Shown: one piece after another, positions 63,873-64,000 of the stretch
Layout of the letters: every line of letters begins with the position of its first letter
Numbering within the stretch: position 1 is the first letter of the stretch
Assembly (NCBI RefSeq): GCF_018691265.1
Contig: NW_024881299.1
Location: forward strand, 48,627-112,626
Length of the DNA: 64,000 nucleotides
From: Tyto alba
Lineage: Eukaryota > Chordata > Aves > Strigiformes > Tytonidae
Direction of reading: 5' to 3'
Translations under genes and position numbers: made by a program
Notes under the pieces: generated by a model
Database searches by the model: none
Told to the model about the DNA's origin: nothing
The model's input: the letters and a program-made list of their open reading frames with translations, nothing else

Positions 63873-64000
63873 GTGAGTGCGCCGGGGCGGGGGCTGGGGG
63901 TAACTGGAGAGGGGGGTTGGGGGGGCTGGAGGCAGCTGGGGGGTCCAGCTGGCAGCTTGGGGGGTCAGGGAGAGGGTTTGAGGGGAACAGGGTGGGTCCT

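Overview
This is vertebrate nuclear DNA, most likely from a bird microchromosome. The genes have many small exons, GT-AG introns, AATAAA or ATTAAA poly(A) signals and CpG-rich promoters. Base composition is extremely GC-rich, intergenic gaps are short, and almost every intron carries its own minisatellite. The gene set and much of the order match the human 19q13.32 region (CLASRP, GEMIN7, PPP1R37, NKPD1, BLOC1S3, CCDC61, IRF2BP1, SYMPK, DMWD). One ERV-like LTR near 45.5 kb has the close TATA/poly(A)-signal spacing of avian alpharetroviral LTRs. There is no prokaryotic operon, CRISPR array or defence island. The species cannot be fixed from the sequence alone.

Layout. 1-1318: last six coding exons of CLASRP (+). 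1472-1837: GEMIN7 (-), tail-to-tail with CLASRP. 2280-3088: CpG-rich bidirectional promoter for GEMIN7 and PPP1R37. 3089-23817: PPP1R37 (+), 12 coding exons with a 7.6 kb first intron. 24211-28548: NKPD1 (-), four coding exons with a TATA box. 30391-36810: a two-domain (tandem-repeat) galectin (+), nine coding exons, whose first carbohydrate site is degenerate. 37530-40214: BLOC1S3 (+). 40430-44520: CCDC61 (-), 14 coding exons; one intron contains an AT-rich insert carrying an SLC45A2-like exon. 45463-45860: ERV-like LTR (-). 46240-48647: IRF2BP1 (+), compact, with a one-base frameshift in a T7 run. 49000-60514: SYMPK (+), 26 coding exons. 60625-end: DMWD (+), first three coding exons; the last lies beyond the window.

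The genes are unrelated housekeeping or tissue-specific loci rather than one pathway: splicing (CLASRP), snRNP assembly (GEMIN7), PP1 regulation (PPP1R37), mRNA 3'-end processing (SYMPK), transcription co-repression (IRF2BP1), lysosome-related organelles (BLOC1S3), centriole/basal body (CCDC61), WD-repeat scaffold (DMWD), and a glycan-binding lectin. Exon boundaries were set by following reading phase across GT-AG junctions and comparing with the remembered mammalian family proteins; every junction given keeps frame, except the marked IRF2BP1 shift. TRAPPC6A, FOXA3 and RSPH6A, which lie among these genes in human, were not seen.

Most worth a second look: the galectin with one degenerate and one canonical sugar site plus an upstream ISRE-like motif; the SLC45A2-like exon inside CCDC61; the IRF2BP1 frameshift; a convergent pair of CTCF-like motifs bracketing BLOC1S3 and CCDC61; E-box/M-box motifs in the BLOC1S3 promoter; an RFX X-box in the DMWD promoter; and the pattern of a private minisatellite in most introns.
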